Assembly: GCF_900101545.1 (NCBI RefSeq)
Contig: NZ_FMZU01000006.1
Span: forward strand, 62,001-126,000
Source of the DNA: Variovorax sp. CF079
GTDB taxonomy: Bacteria > Pseudomonadota > Gammaproteobacteria > Burkholderiales > Burkholderiaceae_C
DNA: 64,000 nt
Direction of reading: 5' to 3'
Positions 19,457-29,031 of this stretch are shown piece by piece. The notes beneath the pieces are model-generated. The model did not search any database and had not been told where the DNA came from. It saw only the letters and a program-made list of their open reading frames with translations. Each line of letters begins with the position of its first letter. Positions within the stretch are counted from its first letter, which is position 1. The translations under genes were made by a program, and so were the position numbers.

Positions 19457-19617
19457 TGCGCTTTGCTGCATCGGCGTGGTGCGCGGGCAGCGGTGCGGCA
19501 CGGCGAATGCGTGCGCTGGGTGTTGCCATGGTGCGTACCATGGGCGGTATGACTCGTGCATGCGGGCTGCATCGCAGACAACGAGAATCCCGGGTGGAGA
19601 AAGAAGCAAAGCAACAC

Positions 19618-20346
19618 ATGCCGAAAACTCGCAGCAGCAGCATCAAGCCGCCGTCCACGCTGGCCGTCGAAGCGCCGCCATCCAAGCGCGTGCATCCGAA
19701 GCGCGCGCCCGTGGCGCGCAGCGTCACGTCGGTGAACCGGCGGCTGCGCCAGATCGAGGACAAGCGCGCGGCGATCCTGCGCGCGGCGCTCGGGCTCTTC
19801 TCGCGCTTCGGCCTGCACGGCACCAGCGTCGACCAGGTCGCAGCGCGTGCGGATGTCTCGAAAAGCAACCTGCTCTACTACTTCGCCAACAAGGAGGAGC
19901 TCTACGTCTCGGTGCTGCGCGAGTTGCTCGCCGTGTGGCTGGAGCCGCTGCGCGGCTTCAACGCCGAGCAGGACCCGCGGCAGGCGATTGGCGACTACAT
20001 CCGGCGCAAGCTGGTGATCTCGCGCGACCAGCCCGATGCCTCGCGCCTGTTCTGCCTCGAGATGATCCAGGGCGCGCCGCTCTTGCGCGACGAACTCGAT
20101 CGCGAGCTGCGCGACCTGGTAACGCGCAAATCCGAAGTGATCCGCGCCTGGGTGGCCGCCGGCAAGCTCGCGCCGGTCGATCCGCATCACCTGATCTTCG
20201 CCTTGTGGGCCACCACGCAGCACTACGCCGACTTCGGCGTGCAGGTGCAGGCCATCACGGGCCGTACGCTGGATGACCCGGAGTTCTTCGAAGAGACGGT
20301 GGACAACGTGCAGCGCATCGTCTTGAGCGGCATCACCACGCGCTGA
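19618..20346 (+). CDS. rutR: TetR-family pyrimidine-responsive regulator RutR
   Basis: This 242-residue TetR regulator has an N-terminal basic extension (about 35 residues), then the HTH: RAAILRAALGLFSRFGLHGTSVDQVAARADVSKSNLLYYFANKEELYVSVL. The ligand domain matches RutR (LRGFNAEQDPRQAIGDYIRRKL, ASRLFCLEMIQGAP, FALWATTQHYADFGVQV). In E. coli RutR binds uracil or thymine, which releases it from rut promoters. ATG 19618 has GGAGAAAG upstream; longer frames to 19399 lack homology. It is convergent with rutF and divergent from the transporter/oxygenase operon. Confidence 0.9.
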   Translation: MPKTRSSSIKPPSTLAVEAPPSKRVHPKRAPVARSVTSVNRRLRQIEDKRAAILRAALGLFSRFGLHGTSVDQVAARADVSKSNLLYYFANKEELYVSVLRELLAVWLEPLRGFNAEQDPRQAIGDYIRRKLVISRDQPDASRLFCLEMIQGAPLLRDELDRELRDLVTRKSEVIRAWVAAGKLAPVDPHHLIFALWATTQHYADFGVQVQAITGRTLDDPEFFEETVDNVQRIVLSGITTR

Positions 20347-20363
20347 GCGCGCCGCGCGCTCAG
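20343..20363. terminator. Bidirectional hairpin between rutR and rutF
   Basis: A perfect nine-pair inverted repeat (CTGAGCGCG / CGCGCTCAG with a CCG loop) spans the rutR stop and the end of rutF. It suits two convergent genes. No uridine run follows on either side, so termination efficiency is uncertain. Confidence 0.55.
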
Positions 20364-20854
20364 TGCGGCGCGGCGACGATGTCGTGGTAGCGGCGGTCGA
20401 AGTAGATCAGGCCGTGCGCGGTGCCGCCGATCGCGATCGCAACGGCCTCGCAGAACAGCACGTCGTGGGTGCCCACCCGCGTCACCTGCGACACGCGGCA
20501 GTCGAAGGACACGGCCGCGTCCTCGAGCACCGGCGCACCGGTGCGCTTGCGGCTCCAGCGGCCCGCGGCGAAGCGCTCGTCCATCGGCGTCTTGCCGCCG
20601 AACAGGCCCGACAGCGCCTGCTGCCCCGCGGCCAGCGCGTTCACGCAGAGCACGCCGTTGGCCTGGAAGGCCGGGTAGACCGAGGCCGAGCGATTGAGGC
20701 AGACCAGCAGCGTCGGCGGCTCGTCGGTCACGCTGCACACGGCCGATGCGGTGAAGCCGGCGCGGCCGCCGGGGCCGTCGGTGGTGATGACATGCACGGC
20801 CGCGCCGAGGCGGGCCATCGCATCGCGGTAATCGCTCTTGGGCAAGGCGTTCAT
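20360..20854 (-). CDS. rutF: RutF-type NADH:FMN oxidoreductase
   Basis: This 164-residue flavin reductase (FMN-binding split-barrel) has [40 protein letters not shown] and GVLCVNAL, and a final [11 protein letters not shown]. It supplies reduced FMN to the RutA monooxygenase in the cytosol. It is the last gene of rutABCDEF, 16 bases after rutE. Confidence 0.9.
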   Translation of the reverse strand: MNALPKSDYRDAMARLGAAVHVITTDGPGGRAGFTASAVCSVTDEPPTLLVCLNRSASVYPAFQANGVLCVNALAAGQQALSGLFGGKTPMDERFAAGRWSRKRTGAPVLEDAAVSFDCRVSQVTRVGTHDVLFCEAVAIAIGGTAHGLIYFDRRYHDIVAAPH

Positions 20855-20870
20855 GGCGGCGGTGCTTTCC

Positions 20871-21461
20871 TCAGGCGAGCGCGCAGGCTTCTGCGAAGTC
20901 CAGGCGCGGCAGGCGGCCGAACAGCTTCGAGGGGTCGCCGTGGCCCAGGTTGATCAGGAAGTTGGTGGTCCAGGGCGTGCCGGTGAAGAAGGCGGCGTCG
21001 ATCTTCGCCCTGTCGAAGCCGGACAGCGGCCCCGCATCCAGCCCCAGCGCGCGCGCGGCGAGCAGCAGGTAGGCGGCTTGCAGCGTGGCGTTGCGAAAGG
21101 CGGTTTCGCGGGCGGCCTCGACGCTGCCGGTGAACCAGCTTCTGGCGTCGGCATGCGGGAACAGCGTGGGCAGCTTGTCGTAGAAGGCGCTGTCCCAGGC
21201 TGCGATCACGGTGACCGGCGCGCTCATCGTCTTCGCCAGATTGCCCTTCGACAAGGCCGGCGCCAGGCGCGCCTTGCCCTCGGGCGTGCGCACGAAGACG
21301 AAGCGGCCCGGTGAACAGTTGGCCGAGGTCGGCCCGGTGCGCGCCAGCGCGTAGACCTGTTCGAGCAAGGCGTCGGAGACCGGCTCAGGGCGCCAGCCGT
21401 TGTGCGAGCGGGCCTCGGTGAAAAGAAGTGCCAGGGCGTCGTCGTCCAGGGAGGGTTTCAT
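20871..21461 (-). CDS. rutE: RutE-type nitroreductase / malonic semialdehyde reductase
   Basis: This 196-residue nitroreductase-fold flavoprotein ([73 protein letters not shown]) matches RutE/YdfG-like enzymes that reduce malonic semialdehyde to 3-hydroxypropionate. Its ATG overlaps the rutD stop (ATGA), which also fixes the start. Confidence 0.91.
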   Translation of the reverse strand: MKPSLDDDALALLFTEARSHNGWRPEPVSDALLEQVYALARTGPTSANCSPGRFVFVRTPEGKARLAPALSKGNLAKTMSAPVTVIAAWDSAFYDKLPTLFPHADARSWFTGSVEAARETAFRNATLQAAYLLLAARALGLDAGPLSGFDRAKIDAAFFTGTPWTTNFLINLGHGDPSKLFGRLPRLDFAEACALA

Positions 21462-22258
21462 GCGGGGACTCCAGGTGCGCCCACGCGCGCCAGGAAGGCG
21501 AGCAGGCTGCGGTTGAAGAGCTCGGCCTCGGTCACGCTGTGTGCATGGCCGCCATGGGGCACGCACTCGAGGCTCGCGTGAGGCAGGCCCTCGGCGAGGC
21601 GCTGCGAGCAGGTCCAGGGGACCAGCACGTCGTCGGTGGCGGCTGCCACCAGCGCGGGCGCGGCGATCTCGACCAGCCGCGCGTCGACATCGAAGGCGCG
21701 CAGCGCACCGATGCGCGCGCGCATGTTGGCCTCGCCGGGGAAATGCGCGAGCGCATGCTCGACTTCGTCGGCCACGCGCTGCGCGTGGGCGGCGCACCAG
21801 GCGGCGGGGTAGAGAAAGATGGGCTGCGCCTCGACATAGGCGCGTGGGCCGCAGGCGCCGAGCAGCGCCAGGCGCGCGTCGAAGCAGCGGGCCGAATGCG
21901 GATTGGGCTTCGACCACGCGTTGACGAGCACGAGGCTGGCCACGCGCGAGGGTGCGTCGAGCGCGAGCTGCAGGCCGACCAGGCCGCCGAGCGCGTGGCC
22001 CACCAGGTGGCAGCGCGCCGTCGAGGTGGCGTCGAGGATCTCGATCACGTCGCGCGCCATGTCGGCGATCGCATAGTCGGCCTGCAGGTCGGCGGGGCTG
22101 CGGCCGGTGCCGCGCTGGTCGTAGGCGATCACGCGGTGGCCGGCCCCGATCAGTGCAGCGAGCTGCGGCTGCCAGAAGCCCGCCGAGCCGCCGAGGCCCG
22201 AGGACAGCAGCACGGCCTCGCCCTCGGCCGGCCCGTGCACCTCGTAGTGCAGCGGCAT
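21458..22258 (-). CDS. rutD: RutD alpha/beta hydrolase
   Basis: This 266-residue alpha/beta hydrolase has the oxyanion region [11 protein letters not shown], a dyad-like DDVLVP and terminal HGGHA. The nucleophile elbow reads GHALGG, with alanine where serine is usual. To my knowledge this GHALG elbow is also seen in E. coli RutD, so the protein probably does not work as a standard Ser hydrolase. It is proposed to accelerate aminoacrylate or carbamate breakdown in the Rut pathway. The start is placed two bases after the rutC stop. Confidence 0.86.
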   Translation of the reverse strand: MPLHYEVHGPAEGEAVLLSSGLGGSAGFWQPQLAALIGAGHRVIAYDQRGTGRSPADLQADYAIADMARDVIEILDATSTARCHLVGHALGGLVGLQLALDAPSRVASLVLVNAWSKPNPHSARCFDARLALLGACGPRAYVEAQPIFLYPAAWCAAHAQRVADEVEHALAHFPGEANMRARIGALRAFDVDARLVEIAAPALVAAATDDVLVPWTCSQRLAEGLPHASLECVPHGGHAHSVTEAELFNRSLLAFLARVGAPGVPA

Positions 22259-22260
22259 GC

Positions 22261-22653
22261 TCAGGCCTTCTTGCCCACGTGCGCGATCGAGGCGATCTCG
22301 ATCAAGGCGTCGGGCTTCACCAGCCCGCACTGGATGCAGTAGCGCGCCGGCTTGGTGCCGGGGAAGAACTCGGCGTAGACCGCATTGATCTTCGCGTAGT
22401 CGGCCCAGTCCTTGATCATGATCATGTTGAAGGTCACGTCGTCCATGGTGCCGCCGGCGGCCTCGACCACGCCCTGGATGGTGGTGAGCACATGGCGCGC
22501 CTGCGCGCTCGCGTCGCCGACATGGACCACGTTGTTGTCCTTGTCGAAGGGCAGGGTGCCCGACACGTAGAGCACGCCGTCGGCGAGCGTGCCGGGAACG
22601 TAGGGTGCGAGCGGCACGCCGGTGCCGGGCGGGATGATGGCTTGCTTGGGCAT
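22261..22653 (-). CDS. rutC: RutC, RidA-family aminoacrylate deaminase
   Basis: This 130-residue RidA/YjgF family protein carries the RutC subgroup pattern: [39 protein letters not shown] and the substrate-binding Arg in [21 protein letters not shown]. It converts 3-aminoacrylate (or its peracid) towards malonic semialdehyde. A GGAG-rich ribosome site precedes ATG 22653. It is closely similar to the paralogue at 39412-39810. Confidence 0.93.
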   Translation of the reverse strand: MPKQAIIPPGTGVPLAPYVPGTLADGVLYVSGTLPFDKDNNVVHVGDASAQARHVLTTIQGVVEAAGGTMDDVTFNMIMIKDWADYAKINAVYAEFFPGTKPARYCIQCGLVKPDALIEIASIAHVGKKA

Positions 22654-22682
22654 GGTTCGTTGCTCCTTTCGGGAAAGTGAAA

Positions 22683-23462
22683 TCAGGCAGTGGCCGCTTC
22701 GGCCGCTGCGGGTTGGGTGGCGGCCTCGGGCGCGAAGGTGCTGCAGAAATCGTCGACCTTCGAGACCCAGCCGAAGAAGGTCTCGACGTTGTAGACCGCG
22801 GCCTGCTGGATAGCGGGCCCGCCGAGCTCGTGCGTTGCGTCTTCGAGCATCACGGCGAAGTACTCGAGGTGGAAGGCGTCGCGCAGCGTGGACTCCACGC
22901 ACACGTTGGTGGCAATGCCGGTGAAGACCAGGTTGCGGATGCCGCGCGCGCGCAAGCTGCTGTCGAGCGTGCTGTTGAAGAAGCCGCTGTAGCGGGTCTT
23001 GGGAATGACGATGTCGCCGGCCTGCGGCCGGAGCGAATCGACGAGCGCGTAGTCCCAGCCGCCCTTGGCGAGGAACTTGCCTTGCAGCTCGGGCTTCTTG
23101 CGCATGGTCTTGAGCGCGTTGGACTTGTACCAGTTGGGCGAGCCGGGGCCGCCGGCTTCCACGTAATCGGCGTCCCAGCCGTTCTGCAGGAACACGACCA
23201 GCATGCCGGCCGCGCGCGCGGCGGCGATGGTGCGCGCGATGTTGGCGATCACGCCCTGCGCGCCCGAGATGTCGAAGCCGGCGGTATCCACATAGCCGCC
23301 GATCGAGGCGTAGGCGTTCTGCATGTCGACGACGATCAGCGCCGAGTTGGCGGCATGCAGCCCCAGCGGTTCGGGCCGGGCGGGCAGCACCAGTGGCGCG
23401 GGCGCGCCCGGTGCGTTCGGCACGCCCACCGGCGTGCTGGAGGCGATGGTGGTGTTCTTCAT
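22683..23462 (-). CDS. rutB: RutB ureidoacrylate amidohydrolase
   Basis: This 259-residue isochorismatase-fold hydrolase has the catalytic triad: Asp in [10 protein letters not shown], Lys in [10 protein letters not shown] and Cys in [14 protein letters not shown]. It hydrolyses (peroxy)ureidoacrylate to carbamate and aminoacrylate. An N-terminal extension of about 35 Ala/Pro-rich residues precedes the fold, and the tail is Ala-rich. It is second in the rut operon, 17 bases after rutA. Confidence 0.92.
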   Translation of the reverse strand: MKNTTIASSTPVGVPNAPGAPAPLVLPARPEPLGLHAANSALIVVDMQNAYASIGGYVDTAGFDISGAQGVIANIARTIAAARAAGMLVVFLQNGWDADYVEAGGPGSPNWYKSNALKTMRKKPELQGKFLAKGGWDYALVDSLRPQAGDIVIPKTRYSGFFNSTLDSSLRARGIRNLVFTGIATNVCVESTLRDAFHLEYFAVMLEDATHELGGPAIQQAAVYNVETFFGWVSKVDDFCSTFAPEAATQPAAAEAATA

Positions 23463-23479
23463 GGCGGGGTCACTTCGAA

Positions 23480-24592
<1,113 letters not shown>

Positions 24593-24733
24593 GCGTTGCG
24601 CTCCTGGACCGAAGGTGAGGGATGGGCTGTGGGCGCAACGCCGAAGGACGCGCGCCGACGGTCTTATGCATAGGCCGTGCCATTTGGTTAAGTCTTTTAA
24701 AATCAACCACTTGCAGGTTTCCGTCGGTAGAAA

Positions 24734-24751
24734 TTGGACCAAATGGTCCAA
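24734..24751. promoter_or_regulatory. RutR operator upstream of rutA
   Basis: The sequence TTGGACCAAATGGTCCAA has perfect 8-base arms (TTGGACCA/TGGTCCAA) around an AA centre, close to the E. coli RutR consensus TTGACCANNTGGTCAA. It sits between rutA (minus, start 24592) and the divergent NTF2-like gene (plus, start 24837), so it may control both. Confidence 0.78.
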
Positions 24752-24836
24752 AATGGAGCGTTTGGTCTGTGCGGTCGTGGCCGGCTTTGGTGCAAGGACC
24801 CCGCACAATCACCGTCAGTTGCCTGTTTCCTCTGCC

Positions 24837-25289
24837 ATGCCCAAGACCAAACTCCGCGCCGCTGCCGTCGGCGGCACCGCCGACGACGTCGAGGCCGCCT
24901 TCTACGAAGCGCTGCAGCGCGGCGATATCGATGCATTGATGGTCTGCTGGGCCGACGAGGACGAGGTGTTCTGCGTCCATCCCGGCGGCCCGCGGCTGGT
25001 GGGCACCGAGGCGATCCGCGCCGCCTTCGAGCACATGTTCGCCAATGGCGCGATCCACGCCACGCCGGCACGCGTGCGCCGGGTCGAATCGCTCGCGAGC
25101 GCGGTGCACAACGTGCTGGAGCGCATCGAGGTGCTTACCGCCGAGGGGCCGCGCCATGCCTTCGTGCTGGCCACCAACGTCTATCACAAGACCGCCCAGG
25201 GCTGGCGCATGGTGGCGCACCATGCAAGCCCGGGCAGCGTGCACGCGCCCGAAGACGAGGACGACGCTGCCCCGCAGACGCTTCACTGA
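24837..25289 (+). CDS. SnoaL/NTF2-like protein
   Basis: This 150-residue protein has a cone-shaped NTF2 fold: [53 protein letters not shown] and a C-terminal strand with [11 protein letters not shown]. The family includes isomerases and hydrolases, and many are uncharacterised. Its start 86 bases downstream of the RutR box suggests co-regulation with rutA. The hydrolase gene starts one base after its stop. Confidence 0.8.
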   Translation: MPKTKLRAAAVGGTADDVEAAFYEALQRGDIDALMVCWADEDEVFCVHPGGPRLVGTEAIRAAFEHMFANGAIHATPARVRRVESLASAVHNVLERIEVLTAEGPRHAFVLATNVYHKTAQGWRMVAHHASPGSVHAPEDEDDAAPQTLH

Positions 25290-25290
25290 C

Positions 25291-26265
25291 ATGCAATACG
25301 TCGCGCCCCTCTGGCTGCCCGGCGGCAACCTCCAAACCATCTGGCCCGCGCTCTATGCGCGCCGCGTGGAGGCCCCTTTGCCGGCCTATCGGCGCGAGCG
25401 CTGGGGCACGCCGGACGGCGACTTCATCGACGTGGACTTTCTCGATGCGGCCGGTTCCGGGCCGAAGCCGCTGCTGATCCTGTTCCACGGCCTCGAGGGC
25501 TCGTCGAAGAGCCACTACGCCGAGGCTTTCGCGGCCTTTGCGATGGTGCGCGGATGGGACTATGCGGTGCCGCATTTCCGCGGCTGCAGCGGCGAACTCA
25601 ATCTCGCGCCGCGCGCCTACCACTCGGGCGACTATGAGGAGATCGGCTGGATCCTCGGGCGCTTGCACGCGCAGCATGGCGGGCCGATGCTGGCGGCAGG
25701 TGTCTCGCTTGGCGGCAATGCGCTCTTGCGCTGGACCGAAGAGGCGGGTGACGAGGCCTCGAAGCTGGTCAGCGCCGTGGCCTCGATCTCGGCGCCGCTC
25801 GATCTGGCCGCCGGCGGCATGGCGATCGGCCGCGGCTTCAACCGGCTGGTCTACACGCGCATGTTCCTGTCGACCATGAAGCCCAAGGCGCTGGCCAAGC
25901 TGGCCCAGCATCCGGGCCTGTTCGACCGCGACAAGCTCCTCGAGGCCCAGGATCTCTACGCTTTCGACAACGTGTTCACCGCGCCGCTGCACGGCTTTCG
26001 CGACACCGACGACTACTGGACGCGGGGCTCGGCCAAGCCGCATCTGCACGCGATCCGCATTCCCGCGCTGGCGGTGAATGCCACCAACGACCCCTTCGTG
26101 CCGGCGGCCAGCCTGCCGCGCCAGGACGAGGTCGGCCGCCACGTCACGTTGTGGCAGCCGGCCCATGGCGGCCATGTGGGTTTTCCGCTGGGCGCGCCGC
26201 CCGGCCATGTGCGCGGCATGCCGGAGCGAGTCGGCGGCTGGCTTGCACAGCATTTGAGCGCTTGA
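25291..26265 (+). CDS. YheT-type alpha/beta hydrolase
   Basis: This 324-residue alpha/beta hydrolase of the YheT/EMB8 family has [13 protein letters not shown] at the start, [15 protein letters not shown], the nucleophile Ser in [12 protein letters not shown], Asp in NATNDPFVP and His in AHGGHVGFP. The substrates of the family are short acyl esters in vitro; the natural substrate is unknown. It follows the NTF2-like gene by one base and is probably cotranscribed. Confidence 0.85.
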   Translation: MQYVAPLWLPGGNLQTIWPALYARRVEAPLPAYRRERWGTPDGDFIDVDFLDAAGSGPKPLLILFHGLEGSSKSHYAEAFAAFAMVRGWDYAVPHFRGCSGELNLAPRAYHSGDYEEIGWILGRLHAQHGGPMLAAGVSLGGNALLRWTEEAGDEASKLVSAVASISAPLDLAAGGMAIGRGFNRLVYTRMFLSTMKPKALAKLAQHPGLFDRDKLLEAQDLYAFDNVFTAPLHGFRDTDDYWTRGSAKPHLHAIRIPALAVNATNDPFVPAASLPRQDEVGRHVTLWQPAHGGHVGFPLGAPPGHVRGMPERVGGWLAQHLSA

Positions 26266-26305
26266 ACTACAGCCGCGCGGCCCGATCCGCGCCAGAATGA
26301 GCGCC

Positions 26306-26848
26306 ATGGACGACATCGTCAAACAGGCGCTCGCCAAGTGGCCCAACGTGCCGCACTGCTACGGCTGGCTCGGCCTGGACGCGCGCGGCAACTGGTACAT
26401 GCGTGACGACCGCACCCAGGCCATGGGGCCTTTTCCGGTGGCCAAGGGCTCGCTGCTCAAGCACGACAAGCTGATCGATTTCATCCAGCGCAACTACGAA
26501 CACGACGAGCGCGGCCAGTGGTTCTTCCAGAACGGCCCGCAGCGCGTGTACGTCGAGCTCGAAGCCGCGCCATGGATCTGGCGCGTGGCCGAGGACTTCT
26601 CGGTCCGTTCGCACAGCGGCTTGGGCGTAGAGCCCTCGGCCTGCCTGCTCGACGAGGAGGGCAAGCTCTACCTGGTGGCGCCGCTCGGCCTCGGGCTGGT
26701 CCATACGCAGGACGTCGGCGTGGCGGCCGAGGCGGTCGAAGCGGGGCGCTGGGCGCCGGAGAACGTGCGCGCCGCGGAACTGCCTGCGCGCTTCGGCCAT
26801 GTCATGAGCCCGGCGGCGGGCCAGCCGGTCAAGCAGCCGGCGCGCTGA
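26306..26848 (+). CDS. DUF2946-like conserved betaproteobacterial protein
   Basis: This 180-residue protein begins MDDIVKQALAKWPNVPHCYGWLGLDARGNWYMRD and includes HDKLIDFIQRNYEHDERGQWFFQNGPQRVYVELEAAPWIWRV, a highly conserved pattern in Comamonadaceae and Burkholderiales. I associate it with DUF2946, but the name should be checked. It has no membrane or secretion signal. An alternative ATG three codons upstream (26297) is possible. A strong hairpin terminator lies 22 bases beyond its stop. Confidence 0.75.
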   Translation: MDDIVKQALAKWPNVPHCYGWLGLDARGNWYMRDDRTQAMGPFPVAKGSLLKHDKLIDFIQRNYEHDERGQWFFQNGPQRVYVELEAAPWIWRVAEDFSVRSHSGLGVEPSACLLDEEGKLYLVAPLGLGLVHTQDVGVAAEAVEAGRWAPENVRAAELPARFGHVMSPAAGQPVKQPAR

Positions 26849-26870
26849 ATCCATCTCGCGCGCCAATGAA

Positions 26871-26894
26871 AAAGAGCCCGCATGCGGGCTCTTT
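26871..26894. terminator. Bidirectional intrinsic terminator
   Basis: A perfect palindrome, AAAGAGCCCGCA followed by its complement, is flanked by A-run and T-run sequence. It lies between convergent genes (DUF2946-like and cytochrome c) and would serve both strands. Confidence 0.8.
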
Positions 26895-26914
26895 GTTCGA
26901 GGAGATGGGCTTTC

Positions 26915-27520
26915 TTACTTGGCCGCTGTTGCAGCCGCGGCATTGGACGCCGCACCCTCGGGTGCCGCTGCCGCGGGACGGTCCGGCACCGGGAACTTGG
27001 CGCCGCCCGAATTGGCCAGGTAGGCCACCGCACGGCCGATCTCGACATCCTCGAAGTCGCCGCCGCCCTGCGGGGGCATGGCGCCCTTGCCCTTGAGCGC
27101 ATGCTCGAGCAGCGTGGCGTAGCCCTGGCCGATGCGCGGGCCCCAGGCCGCGGCATCGTTGAGGTGCGGAGCGGTCGGGATGCCGGGCGCGCCGTGGCAG
27201 GCCACGCATTGCGCCTTGAACACGGCTTCGCCGGCGGCGAGCGGCCGGTTGGCATCGCGGATCTCGATCGAGCCGACCTTCTTGAGGCGTTCGGCGATCT
27301 CGCGATCGCGCGCTTCCTTCGACACGCCGTAGAGCGACATGTTGTCGCCTTGCGCATCGCCCGAGGGATGGGTGCCGGAGACCACGTAGGAGACGAGGCC
27401 CGCGATGATCAGGATGGGAGCGATGAACGAGAAGAAGACCGCGAGGAGCAGCTGTTTCGGGTTCTTGATCGGGCCGGTGTGGGCGTCTTCTGTGGCCTGG
27501 TAGTGCGGGTCGTCGCTCAT
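26915..27520 (-). CDS. Membrane-anchored cytochrome c (c5-like)
   Basis: This 201-residue protein has one N-terminal membrane helix (about residues 26-48, LLLAVFFSFIAPILIIAGLVSYVV) and a periplasmic class I cytochrome c domain with CVACH haem-binding motif and Met ligand in GAMPPQGG. An Ala-rich tail follows. The fold resembles c5-type cytochromes that carry electrons to terminal oxidases. ATG 27520 begins MSDDPHYQ; an upstream in-frame start at 27532 adds four residues. Confidence 0.86.
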   Translation of the reverse strand: MSDDPHYQATEDAHTGPIKNPKQLLLAVFFSFIAPILIIAGLVSYVVSGTHPSGDAQGDNMSLYGVSKEARDREIAERLKKVGSIEIRDANRPLAAGEAVFKAQCVACHGAPGIPTAPHLNDAAAWGPRIGQGYATLLEHALKGKGAMPPQGGGDFEDVEIGRAVAYLANSGGAKFPVPDRPAAAAPEGAASNAAAATAAK

Positions 27521-27578
27521 TGGCGTCCTCAATATCGGGGGCTCTTCGGGGGCGTTTTCGAAATCAACCGGAGATTAT

Positions 27579-27605
27579 AGAGAGGCGCCCCGGGGGCGCC
27601 TCTCT
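27579..27605. terminator. Strong GC hairpin downstream of the RND operon
   Basis: The 11-base arms AGAGAGGCGCC / GGCGCCTCTCT flank a short CCGGG loop and lie eight bases beyond the outer-membrane-factor stop (minus strand). The flanking sequence on the minus side is TATAATC rather than a clear T-run. It is also upstream of the cytochrome gene start. Confidence 0.65.
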
Positions 27606-27612
27606 GACCCTC

Positions 27613-29031
27613 TCATCGTGTAGCCCAGCCGCCGCCCAGTGTCTTGTAGAGCGCAACCTGGCTCTGCAACTGCAGCAGCCGGGTCTGCACCGCCGCCTGC
27701 TGCACGCTGTAGAGCGAGCGCTGCGAATCGAGCAGGTCGAGTGCGCTCGCGATGCCGTTGCGGTAGCGCAAATCGGAGAGCTTGAAGCGGACCTCCTCGG
27801 CGTTCGATTGCGCGCGCAGGGCCCGCAGCTGCTCGCCGAGCGTGGCGCGGCCGGCGAGCGCGTCGGCGACCTCGCGGAAGGCCGTCTGGATCGACTTCTC
27901 GTACTGCGCCACCGCGATCTCGCGGCCGGCCCGTGCCGAATCCAGCCCGGCCTGGTTGCGGCCCGCATCGAAGATCGGCAACGTGATCTGCGGTGCGAAG
28001 GACCACGCCTTGGAGCCCTTGTCGAAGAGGCCCGAGAACTCGCTGCTCGCGGTGCCGATCGACGAGGTCAGCGTGACGCGCGGGAAGAAGGCCGCGCGCG
28101 CCGCGCCGATGTTGGCATTGGCCGCGATCAGCTGCTGTTCGGCGGCGCGGATGTCGGGCCGCTCGCCCAGCAGGTCGGAGGGCAGGCCGGCCGGCAGGTC
28201 CGGCATCGGCGCGATCGCATCGAGACCGCGGCCGCCTTCGGTGGCCGCGGCCGGCACCGGCGCGCCGAGCAGCAGGGCCAGTGCGTTCTCGTCCTGCATG
28301 CGCAGGCGCTGCTGCTCGGCGTAGGACGCACGCGCGGATTCGGCCAGCGTGTCGGCCAGGCGGAGGTCGATCTCCGAGACCACGCCGCTGTCGAAGCGCA
28401 TGCGCGTGAGCTTCTGCGACTCCTCGCGCGTTACCAGGGTCTGGCGCGTGAGCTCGAGCAGCTGGTCATCCGCGATCAGCGTGAGCCAGCCGCTGGCGAC
28501 CGCGCCGATCAGGCTGATGTGCGCCGCCTTGCGCGATTCCTCGGTGGCGAGGTACTGCGCCAGCGCCTGCTCCTTGAGGCTGGCGACGCGGCCGAAGAAG
28601 TCGAGTTCCCAGGCGGTGATGCCGAGGTTGACCGAATAGCTCGATGCCACGCTGCCGCCCACGCCTATCGCCTGGAGCGCGTTCGGGCTCGAACGCGAGC
28701 CGCTGGCCGTGAGATCGAGCGCGGGAAACTGGGCCGCGCGCTGGATCTGGAACTGCGCGCGCGCCTGCTCGATGTTGAGCACGGACACGCGCAGGTCGCG
28801 GTTGTTGGCCAGCGCGGTCTCGATCAGCTTGGCGAGGCGCGGGTCGGTGAAGAAGTCCTGCCAGGCGAGCGTGGAGGCGGGCGATTGCGCGCTGCTGGCG
28901 GGCTGCGCGCCCGGGTAGACGGCCGGCACGGGCGCGGCAGGGCGCTCGTACGCCGGGATGAGCGAGCAGCCGGCCAGCACCATGGCTGCGGCGCCGGTCA
29001 GCGCGGTGGAGACGAATTTCTTTTTAGTCAT
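27613..29031 (-). CDS. RND efflux outer-membrane factor (NodT/OprM family)
   Basis: This 472-residue lipoprotein (signal with LAGC lipobox, Cys 22) has the duplicated outer-membrane-factor repeats: YERPAAPVPAVYPG, LIETALANNRDLRVSVLNIEQARAQFQIQ, NLGITAWELDFFGRVASLKEQALAQYLATEE, LPAGLPSDLLGERPDIRAAEQQLIAANANIGAARAAFFP. It forms the outer-membrane channel of the tripartite pump. It overlaps the inner-membrane pump gene by eight bases. Confidence 0.92.
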   Translation of the reverse strand: MTKKKFVSTALTGAAAMVLAGCSLIPAYERPAAPVPAVYPGAQPASSAQSPASTLAWQDFFTDPRLAKLIETALANNRDLRVSVLNIEQARAQFQIQRAAQFPALDLTASGSRSSPNALQAIGVGGSVASSYSVNLGITAWELDFFGRVASLKEQALAQYLATEESRKAAHISLIGAVASGWLTLIADDQLLELTRQTLVTREESQKLTRMRFDSGVVSEIDLRLADTLAESARASYAEQQRLRMQDENALALLLGAPVPAAATEGGRGLDAIAPMPDLPAGLPSDLLGERPDIRAAEQQLIAANANIGAARAAFFPRVTLTSSIGTASSEFSGLFDKGSKAWSFAPQITLPIFDAGRNQAGLDSARAGREIAVAQYEKSIQTAFREVADALAGRATLGEQLRALRAQSNAEEVRFKLSDLRYRNGIASALDLLDSQRSLYSVQQAAVQTRLLQLQSQVALYKTLGGGWATR

